DNA of 6,959 bases from Sedimentisphaerales bacterium (GCA_016932895.1 JAFGCA010000474.1:1-6959); one strand, 5' to 3'. Numbered from the stretch's first letter, positions 1 through 6,734 are shown. Notes: generated by a model not told the origin, from the letters alone. Translations and numbers: made by a program.

Positions 1-2262
1 GAAGACAAGAAGGACAACTTCCTCTGCGCGATCCATCTCGACGCCAGAGGCTATGCGGCGGTGAGCTGGGTCGATATCTCGACGGGCCATTTCTTCGTCC
101 AGCGGATGCACGAGAGCGAGCTGCTCGACGAATTGCAGCGGCTCGCGCCGGCCGAGTGCCTGCTGGCCGACCGTCGCGGCGAGCTGTTCGACGCCGAGAC
201 GCGTCGCCTGGCCAAGGACATCGGTCAGTTGACCCGCGCGATCGTCACCGAGCGCCCCGGCTGGTATTTCGATCCCTACCAGGCGAAGCAGCGTCTGCTC
301 AAGCACTTCGGCGCCGCCACGCTCGAAGGGTTCGGCATCGCCGATGCCGACCAGGACCTCGTCCCGCCGGCCGGCGCGGTCATCGAATACCTGAACGAAA
401 CGCAGAAGACCGCGCTCGGGCACATCCAGAGCCTGCGCAAAGTGAGCCGGCAGAGCTTCCTGCAGATCGACCCGACGTCGCTGCGCAGCCTGGAGATCCT
501 CCAGACGATCCGCACGGAGCTGCGCAAAGGCTCCCTGCTGGCCTGCCTGGACGAGACGCAGACGGGCATGGGCGGGCGGATGTTTCGCAACTGGCTGTGC
601 ATGCCCCTGTGCGACGTCGCCGCCATCGAGGCGCGACAGGACGCGGTCCAGGAATTGAAGGAAAACCCGGACGCCTTGACGCCGATGCGCGAGCTGCTGT
701 CGGACATCGCCGATCCCGAGCGGATCGCGGCCCGCGTCAGCACGTTTCGCGCCAGCCCGCGCGACCTGCTCGCACTGGCGCGGACCTTGCGTCGGGTCCC
801 CCGGCTGCGCGGCATCCTGGCCGAGTGTCGGGCCGAGCTGCTGGCCGGCCTGGCTGAGCGCTGCGACAGCATGGACGAGCTGGCCGAGCTTCTCGAAGCG
901 GCCATCGAGCCGGAGTGTCCCACGCATCTGCGCGACGGCGGCGTCATCGGCGCCGGGTTCTCTGAAGAGCTGGACCGGCTGCGCGCGATCACGAAGGACG
1001 GCCAGAGCTGGCTGCGCAACTACCAGCAAGAGCAGGCCCAGCGCACCGGCATCGCCAATCTGAAGGTGGGCTTCAACAAGGTCTTCGGCTACTACATCGA
1101 GGTCAGCCATGCCGCCGCCGACAAGGTCCCCGCCGACTACGTCCGCAAGCAGACGATCAAGAACGCCGAACGCTACATCACCGACCAGCTCAAGGAGTAC
1201 GAGACCGAGGTCCTGACCGCCGAGGAGAAGGCCGTCGAATTGGAGCAGCGTCTCTTCGAGGACCTGCGGAACGAAGCGGCGAAATACGTCCGCCGCCTGC
1301 AAGAACTTGCCGATACGATCGCCCGGTGCGATTGTCTCGCCTCGCTCGCCCACGTCGCCGCCCGGCGCAACTACAGGCGTCCGCTGATCGCCGACGACAC
1401 CCGGCTGATCATTCGCGAAGGCAAGCACCCGGTGCTGGCCGAGACGCTCGGCCCGGAGTTCGTACCCAACGACGTCGAGCTCGGCGCCGGCGCCGCCGAC
1501 ATCGCGGTTATCACCGGGCCCAACATGAGCGGCAAGAGCACCTACATCCGCCAGGTGGCCCTGCTGGTTCTCATGGCCCAGACCGGCTCGTTCATCCCCG
1601 CCGAGGAGGCCGAGATCGGCCTGGTCGACCGCATCTTCACCCGCGTCGGCGCCTCCGATGAGCTCGTGCGGGGCCAGTCCACCTTCATGGTCGAGATGAC
1701 CGAGACCGCCAACATCATCAACAACGCCACCGACCGCTCGCTCGTGATCCTCGACGAGGTCGGGCGGGGCACCAGCACCTACGACGGCCTGGCTTTGGCC
1801 TGGGCGGTCACCGAGCATCTCGCCACCCGGCTCAAGTGCCGTACCTTCTTCGCGACCCACTACCACGAGCTGACCGAGCTGGCCGAGCTGTTTCGCAACG
1901 TTCGCAACCTCAACGTCGCGGTCCGCGAGTGGATGGACGAGGTCGTCTTTCTGCATCGCATCCTGCCCGGCGGCACGGACAAGAGCTACGGCATCCACGT
2001 CGCCAAGCTGGCCGGCATCCCCAAGTCCATCCTCGGCCGCTCCAAGGAGATCCTCGAAGATCTCGAATCGACCTTCGCCAGGGAAGCTACGGGCGAGCAC
2101 CTGGCCAAGCACAAGACCAAGGCCCCCGACCGCGACGCCCTCTTCGTGCAAAAACACAAATCCGTCCTCGACAAGCTCGCCACCACCGACGTCAACCACC
2201 TGACCCCCCTCGAAGCCATCAACCTCCTGAGCCAGATCAAAACCGAGATCACCGGCGAGTGA
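1..2262 (+). CDS. mutS: DNA mismatch repair ATPase MutS, 5'-truncated by window edge
   Basis: The frame is open from base 1 and gives 753 residues up to a TGA stop. MutS recognises mismatches and small loops in newly replicated DNA and recruits MutL through ATP-dependent conformational change. Visible in order are the start of the connector domain (the first residues resemble the segment near residue 125-155 of E. coli MutS), the core/lever domain, the clamp (about window codons 345-420), and the ATPase domain. The ATPase domain has Walker A GPNMSGKST at codons 506-514, Walker B LVILDE at 581-586 followed by GRGTSTYDG, and the FATHYHEL histidine motif near 617-624. The C-terminus carries the usual small helical dimerisation tail. 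E. coli MutS is 853 residues, so roughly 100-130 residues are off the window, including the Phe-x-Glu mismatch-reading motif. GTG at 61 is internal, not a start. Codons are strongly G/C-ending. Identification as MutS rather than MutS2 or MutS3 rests on the connector, clamp and ATPase order. Confidence 0.97.
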   Translation, partial: EDKKDNFLCAIHLDARGYAAVSWVDISTGHFFVQRMHESELLDELQRLAPAECLLADRRGELFDAETRRLAKDIGQLTRAIVTERPGWYFDPYQAKQRLLKHFGAATLEGFGIADADQDLVPPAGAVIEYLNETQKTALGHIQSLRKVSRQSFLQIDPTSLRSLEILQTIRTELRKGSLLACLDETQTGMGGRMFRNWLCMPLCDVAAIEARQDAVQELKENPDALTPMRELLSDIADPERIAARVSTFRASPRDLLALARTLRRVPRLRGILAECRAELLAGLAERCDSMDELAELLEAAIEPECPTHLRDGGVIGAGFSEELDRLRAITKDGQSWLRNYQQEQAQRTGIANLKVGFNKVFGYYIEVSHAAADKVPADYVRKQTIKNAERYITDQLKEYETEVLTAEEKAVELEQRLFEDLRNEAAKYVRRLQELADTIARCDCLASLAHVAARRNYRRPLIADDTRLIIREGKHPVLAETLGPEFVPNDVELGAGAADIAVITGPNMSGKSTYIRQVALLVLMAQTGSFIPAEEAEIGLVDRIFTRVGASDELVRGQSTFMVEMTETANIINNATDRSLVILDEVGRGTSTYDGLALAWAVTEHLATRLKCRTFFATHYHELTELAELFRNVRNLNVAVREWMDEVVFLHRILPGGTDKSYGIHVAKLAGIPKSILGRSKEILEDLESTFAREATGEHLAKHKTKAPDRDALFVQKHKSVLDKLATTDVNHLTPLEAINLLSQIKTEITGE

Positions 2263-2265
2263 TCC

Positions 2266-2294
2266 TTGCAAATCGGGAATCAAATTCCTAAAAT
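2266..2294 (+). promoter_or_regulatory. Candidate sigma70 promoter of the MNT/HEPN cassette
   Basis: TTGCAA (2266-2271) lies 17 bp from TAAAAT (2289-2294), matching the -35 consensus at 4 of 6 and the -10 consensus at 5 of 6 with ideal spacing. A start site about 7 nt past the -10 would fall at about 2301, the A of the MNT start codon, implying a leaderless mRNA. No Shine-Dalgarno sequence is visible before that ATG, which fits. The spacer holds a perfect inverted repeat GGAAT-CAA-ATTCC (2276-2288) touching the -10, a possible operator. Prediction by eye only. Confidence 0.5.
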
Positions 2295-2300
2295 GCCGGC

Positions 2301-2621
2301 ATGATCAGCGACGAAGTCTTGAATGAGATGAAGCAGCGGCTGGTGGATGGTTTTCACCCCGACAAGATCATCCTCTTCGGTTCACAGGCCCGGGGCACGG
2401 CCGATGACCGTAGCGATGTGGATATCCTCGTGGTCTGCCCTGTGGCTGGCAATCGAAGGGCCCTTACTCTGGCCATGGACAGGGCTTTGTGGGGCCTGAG
2501 GCTGGCGAGGGATATCGTCGTTCTGACGCCCGATGAATACCAGCGGGACCGCCAGATACCGGGGACCATCGCGCGGCCCGCCTCGCTGGAGGGGAGAGTC
2601 CTCTATGAAAACGCCGGATGA
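2301..2621 (+). CDS. Minimal nucleotidyltransferase (MNT), MntA-like putative antitoxin
   Basis: This 106-residue protein belongs to the DNA polymerase beta-type nucleotidyltransferase fold. The signature G27-S28-x10-D39-V-D41 is exact (FGSQARG at 26-32, SDVDILV at 38-44). D71 in a RDIVVLT strand is the likely third metal-binding Asp, so the enzyme looks catalytically intact. In characterised type VII pairs the MNT partner (MntA) transfers AMP to the HEPN toxin and silences it; other MNT/HEPN pairs are uncharacterised, so the substrate here is inferred. The length is normal for the minimal family, which has only the catalytic core. ATG 2301 is chosen because the upstream ATG at 2293 meets a stop after three codons, and translation from 2301 begins directly with a family-like N-terminal helix. 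The 3' end overlaps the HEPN start by 17 bp, indicating co-expression. The gene is about 40 bp after mutS but probably has its own promoter. Confidence 0.88.
   Translation: MISDEVLNEMKQRLVDGFHPDKIILFGSQARGTADDRSDVDILVVCPVAGNRRALTLAMDRALWGLRLARDIVVLTPDEYQRDRQIPGTIARPASLEGRVLYENAG
2588..2596 (+). promoter_or_regulatory. Strong Shine-Dalgarno for the HEPN gene, inside the MNT gene
   Basis: The purine run GGAGGGGAG ends 8 nt before ATG 2605. It fixes the HEPN start at 2605 rather than at the in-frame ATG 2533, which has no comparable site and would add 24 residues unlike the family's N-terminus. It contrasts with the MNT gene, which has no visible Shine-Dalgarno. Confidence 0.75.
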
Positions 2622-2916
2622 GCAAGTCCTTTGCAAAGTCCGAGAGTGGCTCCGCTATGCCGACGACGACTTACGTTTCGCGCATGTAGGGCTCAGCGCC
2701 CACGGGGAGCAGCCTCCTCCTTACCACCTTGTCGCCTACCCTGCCCAACAATGCGCCGAGAAGTGTCTCAAGGCTTATCTTGTCTACCAGGGTGCGGACT
2801 TCCCACGCGCTCACAACATTTCCACTCTACTTGAATTGTGCAGCGACTATGCTAAATGGCCCTTGACTCTTCGCGATGCCGAGGAACTGACTGACTATGC
2901 TGTTGCGACTCGTTAA
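2605..2916 (+). CDS. HEPN-domain protein (HepT-like putative toxin), prematurely terminated
   Basis: The 103-residue product matches the N-terminal three quarters of the HEPN family found beside MNT genes. Visible features are an N-terminal helix with acidic DDD at 20-22, the core helix HLVAYPAQQCAEKCLKAYLV at 41-60, the loop FPRAHNISTLLEL at 66-78, and the start of the last conserved segment LTDYAVATR at 95-103. Family members usually continue with Arg-Tyr-Pro-Gly and a final helix; here the Tyr codon position is TAA (2914-2916). The remaining 38 codons stay open and family-like. HEPN toxins are RNases using an R-x4-6-H motif. I see no such motif: R24 to H33 is too far and R68-A-H70 too close, so nuclease activity is doubtful. 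Forty-three of 103 codons end in A or T, far more than in mutS, suggesting different ancestry. It may be a pseudogene, a recent mutation, a recoded stop or a sequencing error. Confidence 0.8.
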   Translation: MKTPDEQVLCKVREWLRYADDDLRFAHVGLSAHGEQPPPYHLVAYPAQQCAEKCLKAYLVYQGADFPRAHNISTLLELCSDYAKWPLTLRDAEELTDYAVATR

Positions 2917-3033
2917 CCCGGCGAGGCGGAAGAAGTGACGGCAGAGGGTGCAAAGCGGGCCATTGAGAATGCCGAACGGGTACGCACCCAGGTTAACGCC
3001 GTCCTTCGGGACTTGGGAATGGAACTCTGGTAG
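2917..3033 (+). pseudogene. Detached C-terminal tail of the HEPN gene
   Basis: Reading on in the HEPN frame after the TAA gives 38 codons beginning Pro-Gly-Glu-Ala-Glu-Glu, then an amphipathic helix with AIENAERVRTQV and the end LGMELW, closed by TAG at 3031-3033. This matches the usual Pro-Gly and final helix of MNT-associated HEPN proteins. There is no frameshift and no convincing internal start, so the segment is translated only if the TAA is suppressed or is an error. Intact, the gene would encode 142 residues, a normal family length. Confidence 0.75.
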
Positions 3034-3124
3034 CACGGGAGCGACGAGCCGCTTGATGCATTGGTGGGATTGCTGCCCGGACCGCGAAGATCGCTAAAGC
3101 TGTGGCGAACGTGTGGAGTATTGT

Positions 3125-4804
3125 ATGAGATTGCGTGTTTTGATCGGCATATGGTTGGTGTCGTATCTGCTTGGCGCGGATGCGAAGGCTCAGAGCGTGC
3201 AGCGGGAGCGGCCGGAGGCGTGGAACGGTCTCGTTTTTGGCGGGCGCTTCATGGACCGATTCCTGCCTATGCCCGCTCAGGGGCCGCTGACCCGCGAGAC
3301 GTGGGGTGCGGACAACGTGGTACCGCGTTACGTCGACAACGGTATCGAGGATAGCGAGTGGTCGTACTGGGGCGGCAACGCGAAACTGGGCGACGACGGC
3401 AAGTATCATCTCTTCGTCTGTCGCTGGCGCGAAGACTCCGACCGCGGGCACATGGAATGGCCCCGGTCCGAGGTCGTCCACGCGGTGGCTGACAACTCGT
3501 TCGGCCCGTACAAGGCCAGGGACACGCTGGGCCCGGGCCACAATCCGGAACTGTTCCAGCTCAAGGACGGGCGATACGTGGTCTACGTGATGGGGGCCTA
3601 CTACATCGCCGACAGTCTGAACGGTCCCTGGACGCGCAGCAAGTTCGAGTTCGACCGGCGGGACCGGCGCATCATCGAAGGTCTGTCCAACCTCACCTTT
3701 GCGCGGCGCGAGGACGGCTCCTTTCTCATGGTCTGTCGCGGCGGGGGCGTCTGGTTCAGCGAGACCGGGATCAGTCCGTACAACCAGGTCACCGACCGGC
3801 GCGTCTATCCTCCGGTGGAGGGCCGCTTTGAAGACCCGGTGGTTTGGCGTACCAACGTGCAATACCACATGATCGTCAACGACTGGCTCGGACGCATCGC
3901 CTACTACCTGCGCTCCAGGGACGGTATCGATTGGAAGGTCGAGCCGGGCGAGGCCTACCTGCCGGGTATCGCCCGATACGAGGACGGCACCGAGGTCGAT
4001 TGGTTCAAATATGAGCGCATCAAGGTCCTGCAGGATCAGTACGGGCGGGCGACGCAGGCGCATTTCGCCGTCATTGATGTGTTGAAACGTTCGGACAAAG
4101 GCAGTGACAACCACAGCTCCAAGCACATCTGTATTCCCCTGACGGTGGGCCGCCTCCTGACCCTCCTCGACCAAGAGGAGATTACGGCCGAAACGAAGAG
4201 GATCAGGGTCAAAGTCGCGGCCGAGGACGGCTTCAATCCTCATGCCGATATGGATATCGATTCGCTGCGCTTCGGTGCCTCCGAAGAGGTCAATTTCGGC
4301 AGGGGGTGCAGGGCGATTGAGACACAGCGGTCGGGCAGGGATTTGATCGTGACATTCGGCGGAGCCGGCAACGGCATCACGAGTGACAACTTCGCCGCCA
4401 AGCTGCTGGGACGGACGAGTTCGGGGAAGCTGCTCTTCGGGTACGCCCGTTTGCCGTGGTTGACGTACGTGGAGCCCGCGCTGTCGGCGCGTCTGCCGAT
4501 ACTGACGGAGACGAAAGATGGCTCTCGCATCACCGTGGAAGTTCAGAACTTCGGCCAGGTCGCCTCGCAGCCGGCGGACCTCCGGATCATGCACTGCACC
4601 GACGGTCGCGAGATCGAGCTGGCGGCCGGCACGGTCCCGCCGCTGAAGTCCTTTGAGAAGACCACCGTCGAGCTGACGTGCGGCACACGCCTCAAAGCGG
4701 GTGTCTCCTACGACGTCAAAGTGATCATCAACCCCGACGCCCGCAAGCCCGTCACACTACAGGGCAAGACAACTCCCGCGAAATCCTCGCAGAGATCCAA
4801 TTGA
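3125..4804 (+). CDS. Secreted GH43-like five-bladed beta-propeller glycosidase-family protein
   Basis: This 559-residue protein starts with a signal peptide (MRLRVLIGIWLVSYLLGADAKA, probable cleavage after residue 22), so it acts outside the cytoplasm. Residues about 35-345 show repeated propeller-blade features as in glycoside hydrolase family 43 and relatives: WGGNAKLGDDGKYHLFV at 82-98, HNPELFQLKDGRYVVYV at 139-155, SNLTFARREDGSFLMV at 188-203, and FEDPVVW at 235-241 followed by YHMIVNDW. E142, D237 and D253 are candidate acidic active-site residues, but I cannot assign them. Residues about 350-450 form a second domain. Residues 453-545 look like a CARDB-type Ig-like beta-sandwich. ATG 3125 is preferred over GTG 3113 because GGAG lies 6 nt upstream and the signal peptide then starts correctly. 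Many propeller relatives in planctomycetes and Lentisphaerae have unknown substrates; the neighbouring sulfatase suggests a sulfated glycan. A binding or non-hydrolytic role is possible. Confidence 0.78.
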   Translation: MRLRVLIGIWLVSYLLGADAKAQSVQRERPEAWNGLVFGGRFMDRFLPMPAQGPLTRETWGADNVVPRYVDNGIEDSEWSYWGGNAKLGDDGKYHLFVCRWREDSDRGHMEWPRSEVVHAVADNSFGPYKARDTLGPGHNPELFQLKDGRYVVYVMGAYYIADSLNGPWTRSKFEFDRRDRRIIEGLSNLTFARREDGSFLMVCRGGGVWFSETGISPYNQVTDRRVYPPVEGRFEDPVVWRTNVQYHMIVNDWLGRIAYYLRSRDGIDWKVEPGEAYLPGIARYEDGTEVDWFKYERIKVLQDQYGRATQAHFAVIDVLKRSDKGSDNHSSKHICIPLTVGRLLTLLDQEEITAETKRIRVKVAAEDGFNPHADMDIDSLRFGASEEVNFGRGCRAIETQRSGRDLIVTFGGAGNGITSDNFAAKLLGRTSSGKLLFGYARLPWLTYVEPALSARLPILTETKDGSRITVEVQNFGQVASQPADLRIMHCTDGREIELAAGTVPPLKSFEKTTVELTCGTRLKAGVSYDVKVIINPDARKPVTLQGKTTPAKSSQRSN

Positions 4805-4887
4805 TCTTCGCCCGGTGCGGCACGACCGGCAGCGGCTCCCGCGATCGCCTGCGGACGTAACCGGGGCGCCCGTGACTCTTGCTTCTA

Positions 4888-6441
4888 TCAAGTCCGGCTT
4901 TGCAGTCGGCGCGGCGGCTTGGCATACTTCTGAAGATGCTCAATCAGCTCGCCGCACATCTTCTCGCGAACGGCGGCATGTTTCGCGTCATCGAAAACGT
5001 TGTTCCACTCCTGCGGGTCCTCGTTCAGATCGTACAGTTCGCCCGCGACGATATCTCCACGGCCAACGCCGTCCCCGATGCGCGACTTATCCACGCACAG
5101 AATCAGCTTGTACTCTCTCGTTCTCCACATGTAGGCCGCGGTCTTCGGTTGATTGTGAAACTCGCAGAAGCTCGCCTCTTTGACGACAGGCCCGAGCAGA
5201 TCTCTTCCAGGCCGGCTCTCGTCGTTTGAAATGCCCGCGACCTTCAGTATGGTCGGGAGCACGTCCACCAGCTCGGCGGGGCGGTGGTCCACGGTGCCCC
5301 GGCGCTCTCTCGGGACCGCCGTACCGCCGACAATCATCGGGACCCGCACCGCCGAGTCGAACAGGCAGTACTTGTTGAACCGGTAGTAGCGTTGTCCCAG
5401 CATCTCGCCGTGGTCGGACACGTAGACAATCAGGCAGTTGTCCAAGATTCCTTTGGCGGCGAGTTTCTTCAGCACCCGGTCGAACATGCTGTCGATCCAC
5501 GAACAGTTGGCCCAATATCTCAGGATCATCTGCTGCCACTGCTTCTTGCTCGCCTTGCTCCAGAACCCCCGGTACATTTGCTCGCGGTTGACGCCGGTCG
5601 CGTGACAGGGCTCCACCTGGTCCTTCGCCGGCTGTTCGGGCACGGGGATTTCGTCGATGTCGTACAGCTCCTCGTACCCGGGCGGGACATTATGTCCGGC
5701 GTGTGGCTTGAGAAAGGACAGGTACAGGAAAAGCGGCCTGGTTTCGTCGATGCCGTTCTCAACGAAATCCAGGCACTCGTGAAAGACCCAGCCGTCGCGG
5801 TGGTCCTCTTCCGGGACTTTGCTGGTGCAGCCGAGATAACCGACAATGTTCTCTTCTCCCCCTCCGAAGGGTCGGGTCTCCTGCATGTATCGCTCGAGCC
5901 CCTCTGGGTTCACGTCGCTCATCATCACGGCGTCTTTTTCGTAGAGGGCGCTGGTGCGAGGCTGGCCGATGAATCGCGTTTCAAAGCCGCGCGTCGAGCA
6001 GCCCTTCGCCCGCCAATGGGTTTTCCCGAAACCGGCGGTCTGGTAGCCCGCGTTTCTGAGGATCTGGCCCAGCGTCTCACCCGGCAGTTGCTCGTCGGTG
6101 AGGCTCATACTGTTTTTCAGCACGCCGACCTGGGAAGGATAGAGCCCCAGCATCATGGAGTAGCGGCTCGGGACGCACATCGGGCCCTGGCAGACGGCCT
6201 GATCGAAGAGGACGCCATCGTCGGCGATCCGGTCCAGGGCGGGCGTCTTGACCATCGGGTTGATCTTCCCCACGCAATCCCAGCGCTGCTGGTCGCTCAT
6301 CAGGAAAATGACGTTCGGCCGCTTGCCGTTTCCCGTCCGGCGCCGCTCGGCGCCAATGGATCGTGTGGAAGCCCACATCGCCGCACTTGACAACACGGCC
6401 GTGCTCTTGAGAAATTCCCTCCGGGTCAGCGCGTTCTTCAT
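4888..6441 (-). CDS. Tat-exported type I sulfatase (arylsulfatase family)
   Basis: This 517-residue formylglycine-dependent sulfatase hydrolyses sulfate esters, probably on a polysaccharide, in the periplasm. The N-terminus has a perfect twin-arginine motif T6-R-R-E-F-L-K12, a hydrophobic stretch and a likely cleavage near Gly30-Ala31. The metal-site start NVIFLMSDQQRWD (43-55) has D50 and Q51. The maturation signature C89-V-P-S-R93 is the cysteine type, so C89 must be oxidised to formylglycine by FGE or anSME, neither of which is in the window. Further active-site elements are G139-K140-T-H142, K245-P-H247, D343-H344-G-E and K357. Substrate cannot be told; DQQRWD and the loop pattern resemble choline-sulfatase/heparan-type subfamilies only loosely. 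ATG 6441 is chosen because GGAGG (plus-strand 6451-6455) lies 9 nt upstream and the Tat signal begins at once; the in-frame ATG at 6483 lies within a leader hairpin. It converges on the glycosidase gene with an 83-bp gap. Confidence 0.93.
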   Translation of the reverse strand: MKNALTRREFLKSTAVLSSAAMWASTRSIGAERRRTGNGKRPNVIFLMSDQQRWDCVGKINPMVKTPALDRIADDGVLFDQAVCQGPMCVPSRYSMMLGLYPSQVGVLKNSMSLTDEQLPGETLGQILRNAGYQTAGFGKTHWRAKGCSTRGFETRFIGQPRTSALYEKDAVMMSDVNPEGLERYMQETRPFGGGEENIVGYLGCTSKVPEEDHRDGWVFHECLDFVENGIDETRPLFLYLSFLKPHAGHNVPPGYEELYDIDEIPVPEQPAKDQVEPCHATGVNREQMYRGFWSKASKKQWQQMILRYWANCSWIDSMFDRVLKKLAAKGILDNCLIVYVSDHGEMLGQRYYRFNKYCLFDSAVRVPMIVGGTAVPRERRGTVDHRPAELVDVLPTILKVAGISNDESRPGRDLLGPVVKEASFCEFHNQPKTAAYMWRTREYKLILCVDKSRIGDGVGRGDIVAGELYDLNEDPQEWNNVFDDAKHAAVREKMCGELIEHLQKYAKPPRRLQSRT

Positions 6442-6468
6442 TGTCCATAACCTCCGAAGTACCGTCTG

Positions 6469-6493
6469 TGCGGCCGGGCCCACCCCGGCCGCA
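6469..6493 (-). promoter_or_regulatory. GC-rich leader hairpin upstream of the sulfatase
   Basis: A perfect 10-bp inverted repeat (6469-6478 with 6484-6493, arm TGCGGCCGGG) surrounds a 5-nt loop. It lies between the predicted sulfatase promoter and its GGAGG site, so it would form in the 5' leader, about 28 nt before the start codon. There is no T-run on either side, so an intrinsic terminator is unlikely. It may stabilise the mRNA or bind a regulator; function is unknown. Confidence 0.5.
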
Positions 6494-6510
6494 GGGGCCG
6501 AATCATGGGT

Positions 6511-6540
6511 ATTATGGCAAGATCGTCACAAAAATTGCAA
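6511..6540 (-). promoter_or_regulatory. Candidate promoter of the sulfatase gene
   Basis: On the minus strand TTGCAA (plus coordinates 6535-6540) is followed after 18 bp by CATAAT (6511-6516). Matches to sigma70 consensus are 4 of 6 and 5 of 6. A start near 6504 would give a leader of about 63 nt carrying the hairpin and the Shine-Dalgarno. Identified by eye. Confidence 0.45.
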
Positions 6541-6616
6541 GGAACAGCCAGCCGTCCCGCAAATTGAGTGTCTGTGCAATCTCACGGGCATCATTGTCCT
6601 GGACCCGGGACAGCTA

Positions 6617-6734
6617 CGGGTGGCAGCGTCAAGTCCGAAGGACTTGGCGATGGCGCAACGCCCGGAGCTCGTATCGCGCCACACGCAGCAGACAAGTCCC
6701 CCATCGCCAAGCTGCCGCTTGACGCTGCCACCCG
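6617..6734. repeat. 118-bp structured inverted-repeat element (REP/MITE-like candidate)
   Basis: Two arms are perfectly complementary in two blocks. The outer 17 bp are 6617-6633 with 6718-6734 (arm CGGGTGGCAGCGTCAAG), and the inner 11 bp are 6643-6653 with 6701-6711 (CTTGGCGATGG). Between the blocks the left arm has 9 nt and the right arm 6 nt that do not match. Each of these is flanked by CAAG and CTTG, so each can fold into a side hairpin: CAAGTCC-GAA-GGACTTG on the left and CAAGC-TGCC-GCTTG on the right. The central 47 nt contain TGGCGC/GCGCCA pairing (6651-6656 with 6676-6681). It lies between two divergent genes, so it terminates neither of them. The design resembles REP doublets or small non-autonomous elements mobilised by IS200/IS605-type or REP-associated transposases. 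No transposase and no clear target duplication are visible, and copy number cannot be judged from one window. Confidence 0.72.

Noticed and set aside
3070..3098. Promoter for the glycosidase gene, TTGCTG-17-GCTAAA
   Set aside because: The -10 match is poor; I see no convincing promoter in the 91-bp gap before this gene.
2993..4594. Long minus-strand open frame (533 codons) opposite the glycosidase gene
   Set aside because: Composition is low-complexity and Arg/Pro/Val/Asp-rich with no recognisable domain; it mirrors the codon bias of the + strand gene, which has a signal peptide and clear motifs.
4805..4887. Bidirectional terminator between the convergent genes
   Set aside because: Only weak stems are visible (CCGGT/ACCGG with an 8-nt loop, and a 4-bp stem at 4862-4872), and neither is followed by a T-run.
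5284..6390. Long + strand open frame (368 codons) opposite the sulfatase
   Set aside because: Shadow of the sulfatase frame in high-GC DNA; the minus-strand protein has every sulfatase motif, and this one has no domain.
6617..6734. Integron attC site
   Set aside because: Length and imperfect palindrome fit, but the ends are CGGGTGG and CCACCCG rather than GTTRRRY and RYYYAAC, and no cassette or integrase is present.
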